A stretch of 64,000 nt of DNA. It comes from JAFGRU01 sp016934985. Its GTDB lineage: Bacteria > Desulfobacterota > Desulfuromonadia > Desulfuromonadales > JAAYDE01. The stretch lies in the NCBI GenBank assembly GCA_963665045.2, contig CAXXJQ010000006.1, positions 62,001 through 126,000 of the forward strand, written 5' to 3'. Shown here piece by piece: positions 52,810 to 62,180 of the stretch. Made by a program: the position numbers and the translations under genes. Under the pieces are notes generated by a model, which did not search any database, was not told the origin of the DNA, and worked only from the letters and a program-made list of their open reading frames with translations. Position 1 is the stretch's first letter; every line of letters starts with the position of its first letter.

Positions 52810-52843
52810 GGCGGCAGTTAAGCCCCAGGGATGGGTGCTGCCA
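52810..52843. repeat. dispersed repeat GGCGGCAGTTAAGCCCC, copy 2
   Basis: Same first 18 bases as at 39051, here followed by GGGATGGGTGCTGCC; GGCGGCA and TGCTGCC can pair. It lies in the 130-bp gap between nuoG and nuoF. Confidence 0.5.
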
Positions 52844-52888
52844 AGCCAAGGTAAATAATTGTCAAGGTTTTATAGATTGACAGTTCAT

Positions 52889-54166
52889 TCAATCATTAAT
52901 AGGGCATCGCCCTCGACTGATATGCACCCTGATCTCCTCCTCGAAATTGCGCAACAAACCCTCCATAGGGAACATGGCACCCATGGCCAGGGGGCAGAAA
53001 CTGCGGCCGTTTATGTTGCGCACCTGTTGCCGCAGCATCTCCACATCATCCAGGCTGCCCTCCCCTCTCTCAATCCGCTCAAGAAGCCACAAAACAAGTG
53101 GCAATCCGTCCCGGCAGGGGGTACAGAAGCCACAGCTTTCGCGGGCATAAAAGCGGATCAGGATCAGGGCCGCCCTGACCATGCAGGTATGGTCATCGAA
53201 AACAATCACGCCGCCGGTGCCCAGACCACTACCCCGTTCTTTCAACGGATCGAAATCCATGGCGACATCCAGATCCGCGGCCGTTAAGAATTGTGTGGAC
53301 GATCCTCCCGGCAGGCAGGCCTTGAATTTCCGCCCCTGCCAGACCCCGCCGCCAAAATCCTCGATAATCTCCCGCAAGGGGATGCCAAGGGGCAGTTCGA
53401 AGCACTCGGTGCGGTTGAGATGACCGGAAAGGCCGAACAGCTTGGTGCCCGCCCCTTTGTCATTGAGGGCCAGGTTTTTATACCCATCCGCCCCCATAGT
53501 TAGGATGTGGGGGACACTGGCCAGGGTTTCCGGATTGTTGATGGTCGTCGGCCGGCCGAACAGCCCCTTTGCGGCAGGGAAAGGAGGTTTGTACCGCGGG
53601 TTCGGCCTTTTCCCCTCCAGGCCGTTCATGAGGGCCGTCTCCTCTCCGCAGAGATAACGGCCGGCACTGCCATGAATGTCCACTTCCACAGAGAACCCCG
53701 AACCGAGGATGTTTTTCCCCAGGAAACCCTCGTCGGCAGCCTCCCCAAGGGCACGTCTCAGCACCTGCAAGCAAGGTTCATAAGCATAGCGGATGAAAAC
53801 ATAGGCTTTCGTCACCTGCAGGGCATAGGCGGCGATAACGATCCCCTCCACGACCTGATGGGGATCGGCCATAATCAGGGTGCGATCCTTGTAGGTGCCG
53901 GGTTCCATTTCATCGACATTGCAGAGCAGGTATTTCTCGCCGGGCTGGCCCGCCGGGAAAAACGACCATTTCATCCCGGTCGGGAAACCGGCACCGCCAC
54001 GGCCGCGCAAACCCGAAGCCTTGACCGTTTCGCAGATATCCTTGGGCGTCATGGTGAGGGCTTTGCGCAGCCCCTGGTAGCCGCCTCCCGCCAGATATTC
54101 GTGAAGATAGGCTGTTTTCCCGTGGCGCCGGTTCTTCAACAGCAATTGCGGATAACGCTCTGTCAT
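52889..54166 (-). CDS. nuoF: NADH-quinone oxidoreductase subunit F
   Basis: 425 residues; binds FMN, NADH and one 4Fe-4S cluster (N3). GLRGRGGAGFPTGMKW binds NADH/FMN, YLLCNVDEMEPGTYKD is the FMN part, and SCGFCTPCRDG with SFCPLA holds the cluster. Overlaps nuoE by 4 bases. Confidence 0.97.
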   Translation of the reverse strand: MTERYPQLLLKNRRHGKTAYLHEYLAGGGYQGLRKALTMTPKDICETVKASGLRGRGGAGFPTGMKWSFFPAGQPGEKYLLCNVDEMEPGTYKDRTLIMADPHQVVEGIVIAAYALQVTKAYVFIRYAYEPCLQVLRRALGEAADEGFLGKNILGSGFSVEVDIHGSAGRYLCGEETALMNGLEGKRPNPRYKPPFPAAKGLFGRPTTINNPETLASVPHILTMGADGYKNLALNDKGAGTKLFGLSGHLNRTECFELPLGIPLREIIEDFGGGVWQGRKFKACLPGGSSTQFLTAADLDVAMDFDPLKERGSGLGTGGVIVFDDHTCMVRAALILIRFYARESCGFCTPCRDGLPLVLWLLERIERGEGSLDDVEMLRQQVRNINGRSFCPLAMGAMFPMEGLLRNFEEEIRVHISRGRCPIND

Positions 54167-54651
54167 AGAAGAGCCTCGCGTCGCTCGTTGTCCAGAATTT
54201 CATCAATCTTTTCTGCGGTAAGGTGGCCGTAAAGGTTAAACCCGACCAGCATGGCCGGCGCCTCACCGCAGGCCCCCAGACAACAAGTCGGTAACAGAGT
54301 GAAAACCCCGTCGGCCGTCGTTTCACCCGGCTTGATCCCGAGTTTCCCCTGAAGATAGCTCAAAACCTCTTCGCCTCCCCGGCTCCAACAGCAGATGGAA
54401 TCGCAGACGTGGATCACCCTTTTGCCCACCGGCTGGCGGTAAATCTTATCGTAAAAAGTCGCGACCTCCTCCACCTGGAGGGGAGAGATGCCCACCAGTT
54501 CGGCGGTCAGCTCCACCCCCGCGTCCGGCACCCAGCCATGATTCTTCTGGATGGCCCGCAGGAGATCGATGACCAGTTCGCGGGGATGGGGCGATTCCGC
54601 AACCCGCTGGCGGAATTCGTCTGTTTCAGTTCCCGTGAGAAAAATTTCCAT
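54163..54651 (-). CDS. nuoE: NADH-quinone oxidoreductase subunit E
   Basis: 162 residues from ATG 54651 (MEIFLTGTETDEF). 2Fe-2S thioredoxin-like domain: VCDSICCWSRGGEEV and LLPTCCLGACGEAP give the four Cys (N1a). The N-terminal helices (VIDLLRAIQKNHGWVPD) are typical. Confidence 0.95.
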   Translation of the reverse strand: MEIFLTGTETDEFRQRVAESPHPRELVIDLLRAIQKNHGWVPDAGVELTAELVGISPLQVEEVATFYDKIYRQPVGKRVIHVCDSICCWSRGGEEVLSYLQGKLGIKPGETTADGVFTLLPTCCLGACGEAPAMLVGFNLYGHLTAEKIDEILDNERREALL

Positions 54652-54652
54652 A

Positions 54653-57041
54653 TCATCGATCCAGGTCAGCGAGAACAAAGTCGATCGACCCCAGAATCGT
54701 AATCAGATCGGCAATCATCCAGCCCCGGCTCATCAGCGGCAGGGCCTGAATGTGGGCAAAGGAAGGCGACCGAATGCGCATCCGGTACGGGGTGCTGAGA
54801 CCGTCGCTGACCATATAGTAGCCGCACTCCCCTTTGCTCGATTCAATGGCACGGTAGCACTCCCCCGGAGGCGGTGCGGGACCGCGGGAAACATTGAGGA
54901 AATGGTGGATCAGGCTCTCGATGTCGTGCAGCCCGTCCTCCCGCCTGGGATAGGCGTAACGGTAATCGGCGCAGATCCAGCGTCCGTCCGGCATGTTGGC
55001 TGCCGCCTGGCGGACGATTCTCAAGCTCTGACGCATCTCATCCATCTTGATTCGGTAGCGGGCGAAACAATCCCCCCCCGAAGCCGTGGGAATGTCAAAG
55101 TCAAACTCCTCGTACCCGCCGTAGGGCATGGCCCTGCGCAGATCCCAGGCCAGACCCGCCCCGCGCAGGAAGGGGCCGGTCAGGCCCCAGTCGATGGCCT
55201 CATCGAGACTGACCTTGCCGATCTTTTCGGTCCTGGCCCGGAACAGGGGGCCATCGGTAAGCAACATTTCAAACTCGTCGAGACGCCTGTCGAACCCGGC
55301 GGTAAAATTATCGACCTTCTCCTGCCAACCGGCAGGGAGATCGGCCGGCAGGCCGCCGATGCGAAACCAGGCCGGATGCATGCGCCCGCCGGTAATGGTT
55401 TCGACAATATCAAAAATCCGCTCGCGGGAATCGAAGGCGTAAAAGGATGGTGTCATAGCGCCGATGTCGAGGGCGAAAGTCCCAAGCCAGACCAGATGGC
55501 TCGACAGGCGGAAGAGTTCGCACAAGAGGACGCGGGCATATTTTGCCCGCTTCGGAACCTCGACGCCGAGCATGGTCTCAAGGGAATGCAGATAGGCCAT
55601 GTTGTTAAGGGAACCGGCCAGATAGTCGATGCGGTCGGTATAGGGGATAAACTGGCTCCAGTGCTGGCGCTCGCCGATCTTCTCGGCGCCCCGGTGGTGA
55701 TAGCCGATGTCGCAATCGACATCGACGACTTCCTCGCCGTCCAGCTGAAGCAACACCCGGAGAACCCCATGGGTGCCGGGGTGATGCGGCCCCATGTTGA
55801 GAATCATGTGGCGCTCGTCGATGCCCCCCTCTTTGTGGCTGAAAAAATCTTCCGCCTCGCGGGGGATCATCCCCGCGGCGGTTTTCGCGGTATAAGGCTC
55901 CATCTCCGTTGCCCGCGACGGGTGTTTCTTGCGCAGAGGGTGCCCTCTCCAGCTATCCGGCATGAGAATGCGGCGCAGATTGGGGTGGCCGTCAAAACGG
56001 ATGCCGAACATGTCGAAGACCTCCCGCTCATACCAGTCTGCGGATCGCCACAGAGAAGTGATGGACGGTGCCTGTGGATTCTCCCCTTTCAAGGGCACCT
56101 TGACCCTCACATAACCGGGCTCGTCAAAAGAAAGAAGGTGATAAACGAGGGTGAAATCATGACCCGGCCGCCGGCGGCGGGTACTCTCATCAATGGCGGT
56201 CAGGTCCTCAAGGCGGCGGTAACGCACCGGGGCGCTTTCTTTCAGAAAACCAAGGACCTCGACAACATCCTCCGGGGCAACGGCAAAAACGGGCATGTCG
56301 CGGGCTTCGCCATCCTCTTTGATCCGGGCGCCAAAACGCTCCTCCAAAATGCGGCCCAAGGTCCGGGCCGATGCCGGGAACACCACCTTCGGCTGAGCCG
56401 GTTTCCACTGCGTTTCCGCCCGGCTGCCCCAAAAATCCGGCTCCTGCCTGGACATTCCCCGAATAGGCGCCCAGCCGTAGCCAGGGCCCCGCGTATCCCT
56501 TGATTTGCTCACGCCGTCAACCAGCACCGGAGCAACCGTCCCTTCGGTTCCTCCTTTCATGCGCAAAACACAGCGGGCCGGATGCTCTTCCCCGGTGATC
56601 TTTTCCCGCAACATCAGCAGGGCCTGCATAAACGCCTCGGGCCTCGGCGGACAGCCGGGGATATAGATATCGACAGGCAGGATCTGATTGACCCCCTGGA
56701 TGACGCTGTAAACGTCATACATGCCGCCTGAGTTGGCGCAACTGCCCATGGCGATAACCCACTTGGGGTTGCTCATCTGTTCGTAGATACGCAGGATGGT
56801 GGGTCCCATCTTTTTAAAAGGGGTGCCGGAGATGACCATGAGGTCCGCCTCCCGAGGCGAGTTGCGGATAACCTCGGCACCGAAACGGGCGATATCGAAG
56901 TGCGAGGTCATGGACGTCACCTCTTCCACAAAACAGCAGGACAGGCCGAAAAAGGCCGGCCAGATGCTGTTTTTTCCGCCCCCAGTTGATGGCACGATCG
57001 AGGGTGGAGAGCATTATGTTTGGAGGAAGACTCTCAATCAT
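54653..57041 (-). CDS. nuoBCD: fused NADH-quinone oxidoreductase subunits B, C and D, frameshifted near the start
   Basis: One gene for three subunits. NuoB (first ~165 residues): GLSCCFVEEV, IAMGSCANSGG and YIPGCPPRPEAF ligate cluster N2. NuoC (about 210-370): VREV-type region (YVRVKVPLKGENPQAPSI, SADWYEREVFDMFGIRFDGHPNLRRI). NuoD (about 400-795): GPHHPGTHGVLR, DIGYHHRGAEKIGE and the final LGSIDFVLADLDR. The natural start MIESLPPNIM at 57041 overlaps nuoA's end by 8 bases, but one extra T in the T6 at 56970-56975 (A6 on the coding strand) puts the first 20-odd codons out of frame; removing it gives INWGRKNSIWPAFFGL. As it stands, translation would need GTG near 56995. Confidence 0.93.
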
Positions 57042-57495
57042 GGTCTTTAGAACCAGCTTTTTTCCAGTGTCGTGAACTGCCGCCCCAGTCAAGGGCACCG
57101 ACTTTCCACAGATGCACCAAACCAAGAAAAAGGATCAGAATGAAAACAGTTACGTTGATGAAACCGGACCAGCCGAGAAGATCATAGGCCACCGCCCAGG
57201 AAGCGATAAAAATGACTTCCACATCAAAAATGACAAAAAAGATGGCCACCAGATAAAAGGGAACCGGCTCCCGCAGCTTTGCGGGACGGGAGGGTTGAAT
57301 GCCAGACTCATAAGGCTGGTCTTTGATGGGCGTGCTGGTTTTGCGGCCGGGCCCACCGGCCAGCAACAAGAGGGCTGCCACCACAAAAAGAGCCATCCCT
57401 ACGTAAAGGCCCAGGGTAATGAAATCCTGAGTAGATGGCGGTCCCGTCATCAGGGCCGCGGAAGGGATATCCCCCATTCCTCCCGAAAAGGACAT
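57034..57495 (-). CDS. nuoA: NADH-quinone oxidoreductase subunit A
   Basis: 153 residues, three membrane helices; first gene of the operon. Conserved YESGIQPSRPA-type loop (here PYESGIQPSRPAKLREPV, with the usual Cys absent) and FYLVAIFFVIFDVEVIFIASWA. N-terminus is somewhat longer than usual. Confidence 0.94.
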   Translation of the reverse strand: MSFSGGMGDIPSAALMTGPPSTQDFITLGLYVGMALFVVAALLLLAGGPGRKTSTPIKDQPYESGIQPSRPAKLREPVPFYLVAIFFVIFDVEVIFIASWAVAYDLLGWSGFINVTVFILILFLGLVHLWKVGALDWGGSSRHWKKAGSKDHD

Positions 57496-58209
57496 AAGCC
57501 GATCACTCCAAAGACAATCAGGAAAAAAGTGTTCAAGAAACGCCCAAGAACGGAAAAATTATCTGGCAGGGTGTTGAAAAAAGGGGATTGGATGTCAGAA
57601 AAGGCGTGAAAATTGGGGAAAGTGGAACATCCTCAGGAACCATAGGAGCATTCGAAAAATCAGCGCAACGCCACTCAAGAACCAAAGACGCAATTTCTCA
57701 ACACTCTGCAACAGTTAACGGCTTGTTTTTCCCTGGCAAAAGCAAATGTCTTCTTTGACTTAGAAAAACAATGTCTACTTTTAATAAATATTACCAAAGG
57801 ATTTTTACCCCACCAGTTGAAGTGGGATTTAGTTGGAAGGTAAGGAAATGCGTTGGTGCATTATGATAAATTACAACAGAGTCGAAAGGCCCTGAATACC
57901 CTGGAGGTGGCTATTGGTATTACTATATGGATTCGGTGGTAGAGAAACGGCTATTCTCTCCCCACCTCGATTTGACCGGGACGGCACAAGGGTACAGACG
58001 TCTTTCAAGCCGGCGGGGAACAACAACAGAAACCATACGGTGCAAGTGCCTCGATAAGTGACTGGTGCGAAATTTATCTGAAACCAGGTAAAAACCCAAT
58101 TCGGGGACCGGAAGGTTCAAATAGATCAGCCGCTTGTCAAAAAGCGGAGAAAGTCAAAATCTTACGTTCGCGGTGTCTTTTTGCCTTGACGAACGGGAGC
58201 CTGATAAAG
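57496..58209. other. non-coding stretch upstream of the nuo operon
   Basis: About 710 bp between the nuo operon and the cassette-like genes. It must hold the nuo promoter, which I cannot place. A frame at 57923-58120 (minus) is not supported. The last part (58140-58210) has CGTTCG/CGAACG pairing and ends in the GTTAGGC core that overlaps the next gene's stop, a possible remnant of an attC site. Confidence 0.4.
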
Positions 58210-58210
58210 G

Positions 58211-58927
58211 TTAGGCCGTGTCTCGTTTTTCGCATTCCTTTGTGTTGTTTTTAGGCACCAACTCCGAAACCACACAAATCCATCCTTTTCGGGGCTCCAC
58301 AGTGACAGCTACATTGTGGAATCCGGCATCCTGGAGAGTGTCCTCGAACTCCTGTACAGAGAAGCATCTCAGGCCACCAACTCTGATCAGCTTCATGTTG
58401 CGCTTGTCAAACTTCGATCCAAGGTACATACCAGCGATGATCACCAACTGACCATTCGGCTTCATCACTCGCCGTATTTCGGCAAGGTCTGCGGTAATAT
58501 CAGGCCAGAAGTAATAGGTTTCCACTGCTGTAACACAGTCAACTGTTGCATCCGGGAATGGCATCGATGATACCTCCCCATGGAGAACTTCAACGCGACC
58601 TGTGACAATCAGTTTTTGGTTCCTTTTCCGTGTGACGGCAACAGAGTCCTCTGAGTAGTCAATGCCGACTGCTTTGCCAGGTCCAACCAGGGATGCGAGA
58701 TAATCGAGGGTTCGACCGCCACCGCAACCGATATCGAGTACGTTCACGTGTTCAGGGATCTCGACCTTAGAAAGACCCCAACGCGTTAGACCAGAATGCC
58801 CTAAGTTCATACCACGAACAAGGATCCGGCCAAACAATCCGCGAGGCCTCCCGCTTTGTGAGATTAATCTGCCAAGCAGATTCACTTTCCCTCCTGGCTC
58901 AAGATCCAATCGTTTCGTACAGTTCAC
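58211..58927 (-). CDS. SAM-dependent methyltransferase (cassette gene)
   Basis: 238 residues, class I fold. Motif I VLDIGCGGGRTLDYL, then VGIDYSEDSV (ribose-binding acidic strand), CVTAVETYYFWPDI and PNGQLVIIAGMY. Substrate unknown. The TAA stop lies within GCCTAAC (58210-58216 in complement), the core sequence of an attC site, as is common in integron cassettes. The next site lies directly upstream of the start (58926). Confidence 0.85.
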   Translation of the reverse strand: MNCTKRLDLEPGGKVNLLGRLISQSGRPRGLFGRILVRGMNLGHSGLTRWGLSKVEIPEHVNVLDIGCGGGRTLDYLASLVGPGKAVGIDYSEDSVAVTRKRNQKLIVTGRVEVLHGEVSSMPFPDATVDCVTAVETYYFWPDITADLAEIRRVMKPNGQLVIIAGMYLGSKFDKRNMKLIRVGGLRCFSVQEFEDTLQDAGFHNVAVTVEPRKGWICVVSELVPKNNTKECEKRDTA

Positions 58928-59022
58928 GTTTTGATAACCGGGCGCACGGTTCAGATTAAACCCGTGGCGGCCTTTTCGGGAAGCGCACCGGGGAAATCGC
59001 TCCGGACATCAGTTTGTTAGGC
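58926..59022 (-). repeat. attC-like site A
   Basis: 97 bp. In gene direction it begins GCCTAAC (59016-59022) and continues with CCGGAGCGATTTCCCCGG, TTCCCGAAAAGG and ends CCCGGTTATCAAAACG. The outer core at the far end is degenerate. CCGGAGCGATTT and CCCGGTTATCAAAACG are shared with sites C and D. Confidence 0.6.
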
Positions 59023-59159
59023 CTGCTTGAGACAGACCTTTCTGTTTATTCCACGGATAACTAGACCATAAAAAATGAATTCAGGCACAAACACATCTCG
59101 GCGAACCACCAGCTGTTGCGCGGCACAAGCGTTGACTATCCGCCGGATGCGCCAACGCA

Positions 59160-59578
59160 TCACCGCGGCATCAGCGCGAACACACCCCAGCCCAGATATT
59201 CACGCGTGTAAGCGGCGTAGCGCTCGGGTTCCGAGGTCAGTTTGGCTCGAACTTCTTTCGCGAACTCGTCGTCCGGATTGGCTTCAAGCCATCGGCGCAT
59301 GGTGAGCCATTTGGCCGCCTCGTATCTGTCCCAGCCGTCCTGGTCAGCCAGAACCATTTCAATGACGTCGTAGTCAAGGTGGCCGAAAGACGCGAGCAGT
59401 TCTGGAAGCGTGAGAAAGTCGGAGATTGAGTTGGCAAGGCACCCCTTGGCAACATCTTCCGTCGGGGGTAACTGCCGCCAGTAGGGCTCGCCGATGAGGA
59501 TGATCCCTCCGGTTTGGAGACTCTGCGCCAGAAGTTCAATTGTGCCGCTGACTCCCCCGGCGATCCATGTAGCACCAA
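59160..59578 (-). pseudogene. truncated second copy of methyltransferase 3' end
   Basis: In frame it reads LGATWIAGGVSGTIELLAQSL through to YTREYLGWGVFALMPR, corresponding to residues ~122-260 of the gene at 60273, with about 97% base identity. The 5' part is missing; the copy ends abruptly where the REP/RAYT sequence begins (59587). The similarity extends ~30 bp past the stop. So this region was duplicated, then one copy was cut. Confidence 0.85.
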
Positions 59579-59586
59579 GAGTTTTG

Positions 59587-60236
59587 AGGGTCAGGCCTGC
59601 AAGAATGCAAGCTGAAGTTTTTTCCTTAAATGGTCCATAATCTTTTTTTTTCCTGGGTCATTTTGACAACGTATTTCAAATCGTCTGGCCGCTTTGCTCA
59701 ATGTTGATGCGTCCCGGCCAATTCTTTCCGCCAATTGATTAAAAGATGCATCCGTCAGCTCCAGAACGGCCCAAGCCGCAAGGCTTCGGGCTTCCGATGG
59801 TAGCCGCTTCTGGTTCGCTGCTTTCAAATCATCTCCCCCAAGGTTGTACATGGACGTCACTTCATTGACCACTGCATCAAGGGAGGGTTTAAGCAATCGA
59901 AGAGAATCGGCCTCCCTGAGCACATCTTCCACAAAGCAATCCTCACCAACAACCCGGTTATACATACTTCCTTTACCGTAAAATTCATCCCGATGTCCTT
60001 CAGCTATTCTTTTATTCACAAAACCGGCAAACAGTCGGCGGGCCTGCACCAAGTCAGGCGAAAAACAGAATAAGACATAATCAGAACTGAGCCCTGGAAT
60101 TGTATCCAAACCGACATAGGCGCGATGGCTGCTCCCTAAATAGTTTTCAAGCACCAGGGTCGGGCTTGACTGAGGGATTTACGAGGTTTACGGACCATAA
60201 AAAATCAATAAATCCTTTTGTCAAGCCTGGCCCCTA
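59587..60236 (-). mobile_element. REP-flanked RAYT remnant
   Basis: Bounded on the left by AGGGTCAGGCCTGCAAG (59587-59603) and on the right by the inverted GTCAAGCCTGGCCCCTA (60220-60236), with a further AGGGTCGGGCTTGAC at 60155-60169. These REP-like arms flank a RAYT gene that has lost its middle. The element separates the two methyltransferase copies. Confidence 0.6.
59591..60197 (-). pseudogene. REP-associated tyrosine transposase (RAYT), internal deletion
   Basis: From 60154 down the frame reads LENYLGSSHRAYVG, FAGFVNKRIAEGHRDEFYG and a C-terminal helix-turn-helix (FNQLAERIGRDASTLSKAARR), the C-terminal half of a RAYT of the IS200/Y1 type. An ATG at 60197 (minus) begins MVRKPRKSLSQARP, which matches the usual start of these proteins, but it runs into LKTI and a stop. 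The catalytic HUH and Tyr region between them is gone. It cannot be active. Confidence 0.8.
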
Positions 60237-60272
60237 AGCTTTTTTTGACGATTCGCCGGATGCGCCAACACA

Positions 60273-61055
60273 TCACCGCGGCATCAGCGCGAACACACCC
60301 CAGCCCAAGTATTCACGCGTGTAAGCGGCGTAGCGCTCGGGTTCCGAGGTCAGTTTGGCTCGAACTTCTTTCGCGAACTCGTCGTCCGGATTGGCTTCAA
60401 GCCATCGGCGCATGGTGAGCCATTTGGCCGCCTCGTATCTGTCCCAGCCGTCCTGGTCAGCCAGAACCATTTCAATGACGTCGTAGCCAAGTTGGCCGAA
60501 AGACGCGAGAAGTTCTGGAAGCATGAGAAAGTCGGAGATTGAGTTGGCAAGGCACCCCTTGGCAACATCTTCCGTCGGCGGTAACTGCCGCCAGTAGGGC
60601 TCGCCGATGAGGATGATCCCTCCGGTGCGGAGGCTCTGCGCCAGAAGTTCAATTGTGCCGCTGACCCCCCCGGCGATCCATGTAGCACCGAGACAGGCTG
60701 CCACACCGGTCTTGTCGTCCGAGACGTAGCCGGCAGCATCGCCATGGATGAACTTGACTTGATCGGCGACGCCGAGTTCTTCAGCGCGGAGTTTCGCTTG
60801 CTCGGTAAACAACTGGCTCATGTCGATGCCGGTGCCGATGACTCCGTAATCGCGTGCCCAGGTGCACAGCATCTCCCCCGAACCGCTGCCGAGGTCGAGC
60901 ACTCGGGTCCCCGTTTCCAGACGTAGCGCCGCGCCGAGAGTGGCGAGCTTTTCGGGTGTGAACGGGTTATGGATGCGGTGGGCACTTTCGGTGATGTTGA
61001 AGATCCGTGGAATGTCCATTTCGGGAACCTTGTGGGTGTGAATAGATTCGGTCAC
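60273..61055 (-). CDS. SAM-dependent methyltransferase (cassette gene)
   Basis: 260 residues from GTG 61055, or 248 from ATG 61019 (MDIPRIFNITESA). Class I fold: VLDLGSGSGEMLCTWA (motif I), GTGIDMSQLF, KFIHGDAAGYV, and GGIILIGEPYWRQLPP. The substrate is unknown. The GTG lies right next to the core of attC site B. Its 3' part is duplicated at 59160. Confidence 0.88.
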   Translation of the reverse strand: MTESIHTHKVPEMDIPRIFNITESAHRIHNPFTPEKLATLGAALRLETGTRVLDLGSGSGEMLCTWARDYGVIGTGIDMSQLFTEQAKLRAEELGVADQVKFIHGDAAGYVSDDKTGVAACLGATWIAGGVSGTIELLAQSLRTGGIILIGEPYWRQLPPTEDVAKGCLANSISDFLMLPELLASFGQLGYDVIEMVLADQDGWDRYEAAKWLTMRRWLEANPDDEFAKEVRAKLTSEPERYAAYTREYLGWGVFALMPR

Positions 61056-61056
61056 G

Positions 61057-61157
61057 GCCTAACGTTTGTGACAACCGGGCGCGTTGCTCAGATAAAACTA
61101 GCCAGGGAGTTTTTCGAAAAACGCCCCGTGGTAATCGCTACGGTTGAGGTGTTAGAC
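61057..61157 (-). repeat. attC-like site B
   Basis: 101 bp, the clearest of the set. In gene direction: GTCTAAC (RYYYAAC core), then CTCAACCG, a central part with GGGGCGTTTTTCGAAAAAC, CGGTTG and GTTAGGC (GTTRRRY core). Both core pairs and inner L-type pairs (CAACCG/CGGTTG) are complementary as attC folding requires. It follows the GNAT gene. Confidence 0.75.
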
Positions 61158-61161
61158 AGAT

Positions 61162-61635
61162 TCATTTTTTTTTCAGAGTTTTATGCATACAAATGCACTC
61201 AAGTCTGACACCGTTGGGTAATTCGTGGAATGTTTTATTTGCGCTGACATAGCCATGGTGTTGATAGAAACCAAGGGCATTGATTGTCGAGAATAAGGTC
61301 AATTGATCAACATTGTTTTCCAAGGCTATTGACTCCAATTCCAACAATAGCTGCCTACCACACCCTGTACCTTTGGCCTTTGGACGAATGTAAATCGCCC
61401 CGATTTCTGTGTTTTCAAGGTCGAGAATACCCAGACCAAATATTTCACCCTTTTCCTCGGCTACGATCATGACTTTGTCTCTTATTGCATTTTCATAGAT
61501 ATCAGGCGAAAGGACTGTCACCCATTTGGCAATAGACTGTGGGGTATAGCATGTGGAACAGAGCCCCTTAATGGATGCAATATGTGTTGCAGCGATTTTT
61601 TCTGTATCAGCTATTTTAGCCAAACGAATAACCAT
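61162..61635 (-). CDS. GNAT-family N-acetyltransferase (cassette gene)
   Basis: 157 residues. Acetyl-CoA site: IYIRPKAKGTGCGRQLLLELE (Q/RxxGxG/A type), the following strand LTLFSTINALGFYQHHGY is the last motif. Starts MVIRLAKIADTEKIAATHI. Transfers an acetyl group to an unknown amine. Small acetyltransferases are common cassette cargo. Confidence 0.92.
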   Translation of the reverse strand: MVIRLAKIADTEKIAATHIASIKGLCSTCYTPQSIAKWVTVLSPDIYENAIRDKVMIVAEEKGEIFGLGILDLENTEIGAIYIRPKAKGTGCGRQLLLELESIALENNVDQLTLFSTINALGFYQHHGYVSANKTFHELPNGVRLECICMHKTLKKK

Positions 61636-61654
61636 TTGTTTTCTTTCGATTTCT

Positions 61655-61799
61655 GTCTAACACAACCATGAGCACCATAAGGGTAAATCCTCATCGTTGA
61701 CAAACTGAATGTCCACAATGAAGATTTGACCCTCTACCCCTAGTGACCTTTTCGAGAAGCGCGCCGAGGAAATCGCTCCGGTTGATGGCTTTGTTATAA
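61655..61799 (-). repeat. attC-like site C
   Basis: 145 bp. In gene direction it starts TTATAAC, followed by CATCAACCGGAGCGATTTCC and CGCGCTTCTCGAAAAGG, and ends GTTGTGTTAGAC (GTTRRRY core at 61655-61661). It follows the 85-residue gene at 61811. Confidence 0.65.
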
Positions 61800-61810
61800 T
61801 CCCCTTTTCG

Positions 61811-62068
61811 TTACCCGGGGATTTCCGGGAGCTTATTCAAAGCAGTTACAAATCTGTCTTTATCGAATGTTCCCCTGTTTTTCAGGACTTCAAAAACTTC
61901 TACCGCAACGACACTAGCGATAAGTTCTTTTGCTTTATTTTCTGAAAATCCTTCAGAAACGAGACGATCGAAGGTTGCTTTTGTTTCGGGAGGGTCATTT
62001 AGATCAATTTGGTTTTGGACAACTTCTAAAATTGCTGATTTCAGCCTTTTATTATGCTTCATCATCAC
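61811..62068 (-). CDS. small hypothetical protein (85 aa, cassette gene)
   Basis: 85 residues (MMMKHNKRLKSAILEVVQNQ at the start; the third Met may be the true start). Helical: PPETKATFDRLVSEGFSENKA, ELIASVVAVEVFEVLKN. I have seen short proteins of this look in many bacteria but no function is known to me. Confidence 0.7.
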   Translation of the reverse strand: MMMKHNKRLKSAILEVVQNQIDLNDPPETKATFDRLVSEGFSENKAKELIASVVAVEVFEVLKNRGTFDKDRFVTALNKLPEIPG

Positions 62069-62076
62069 ACCTTGAA

Positions 62077-62180
62077 ATTATAACCGTTTTGATAACCGGG
62101 CCGTGGCTCAGGAAAAACTGGTAGCGGCTTTTTCGAGAAACGCCCCGTTAAAATCGCTCCGCCTTGATTGAAGGGTTAGC
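62077..62180 (-). repeat. attC-like site D
   Basis: 104 bp. In gene direction it starts GGCTAAC (62174-62180), then GGCGGAGCGATTTTAACGGG, CGTTTCTCGAAAAAG, CCCGGTTATCAAAACGG and GTTATAA. The last 12 codons of the upstream gene (194 aa) are encoded inside it, as happens in cassettes. Confidence 0.65.

Noticed and set aside
54551..56503. 650-codon plus-strand frame opposite nuoBCD
   Set aside because: Shadow of a strongly supported complex I gene.
57923..58120. 65-codon minus-strand frame upstream of the nuo operon
   Set aside because: No ribosome site, no family; I also considered a group II intron or IS remnant but found no diagnostic motif.
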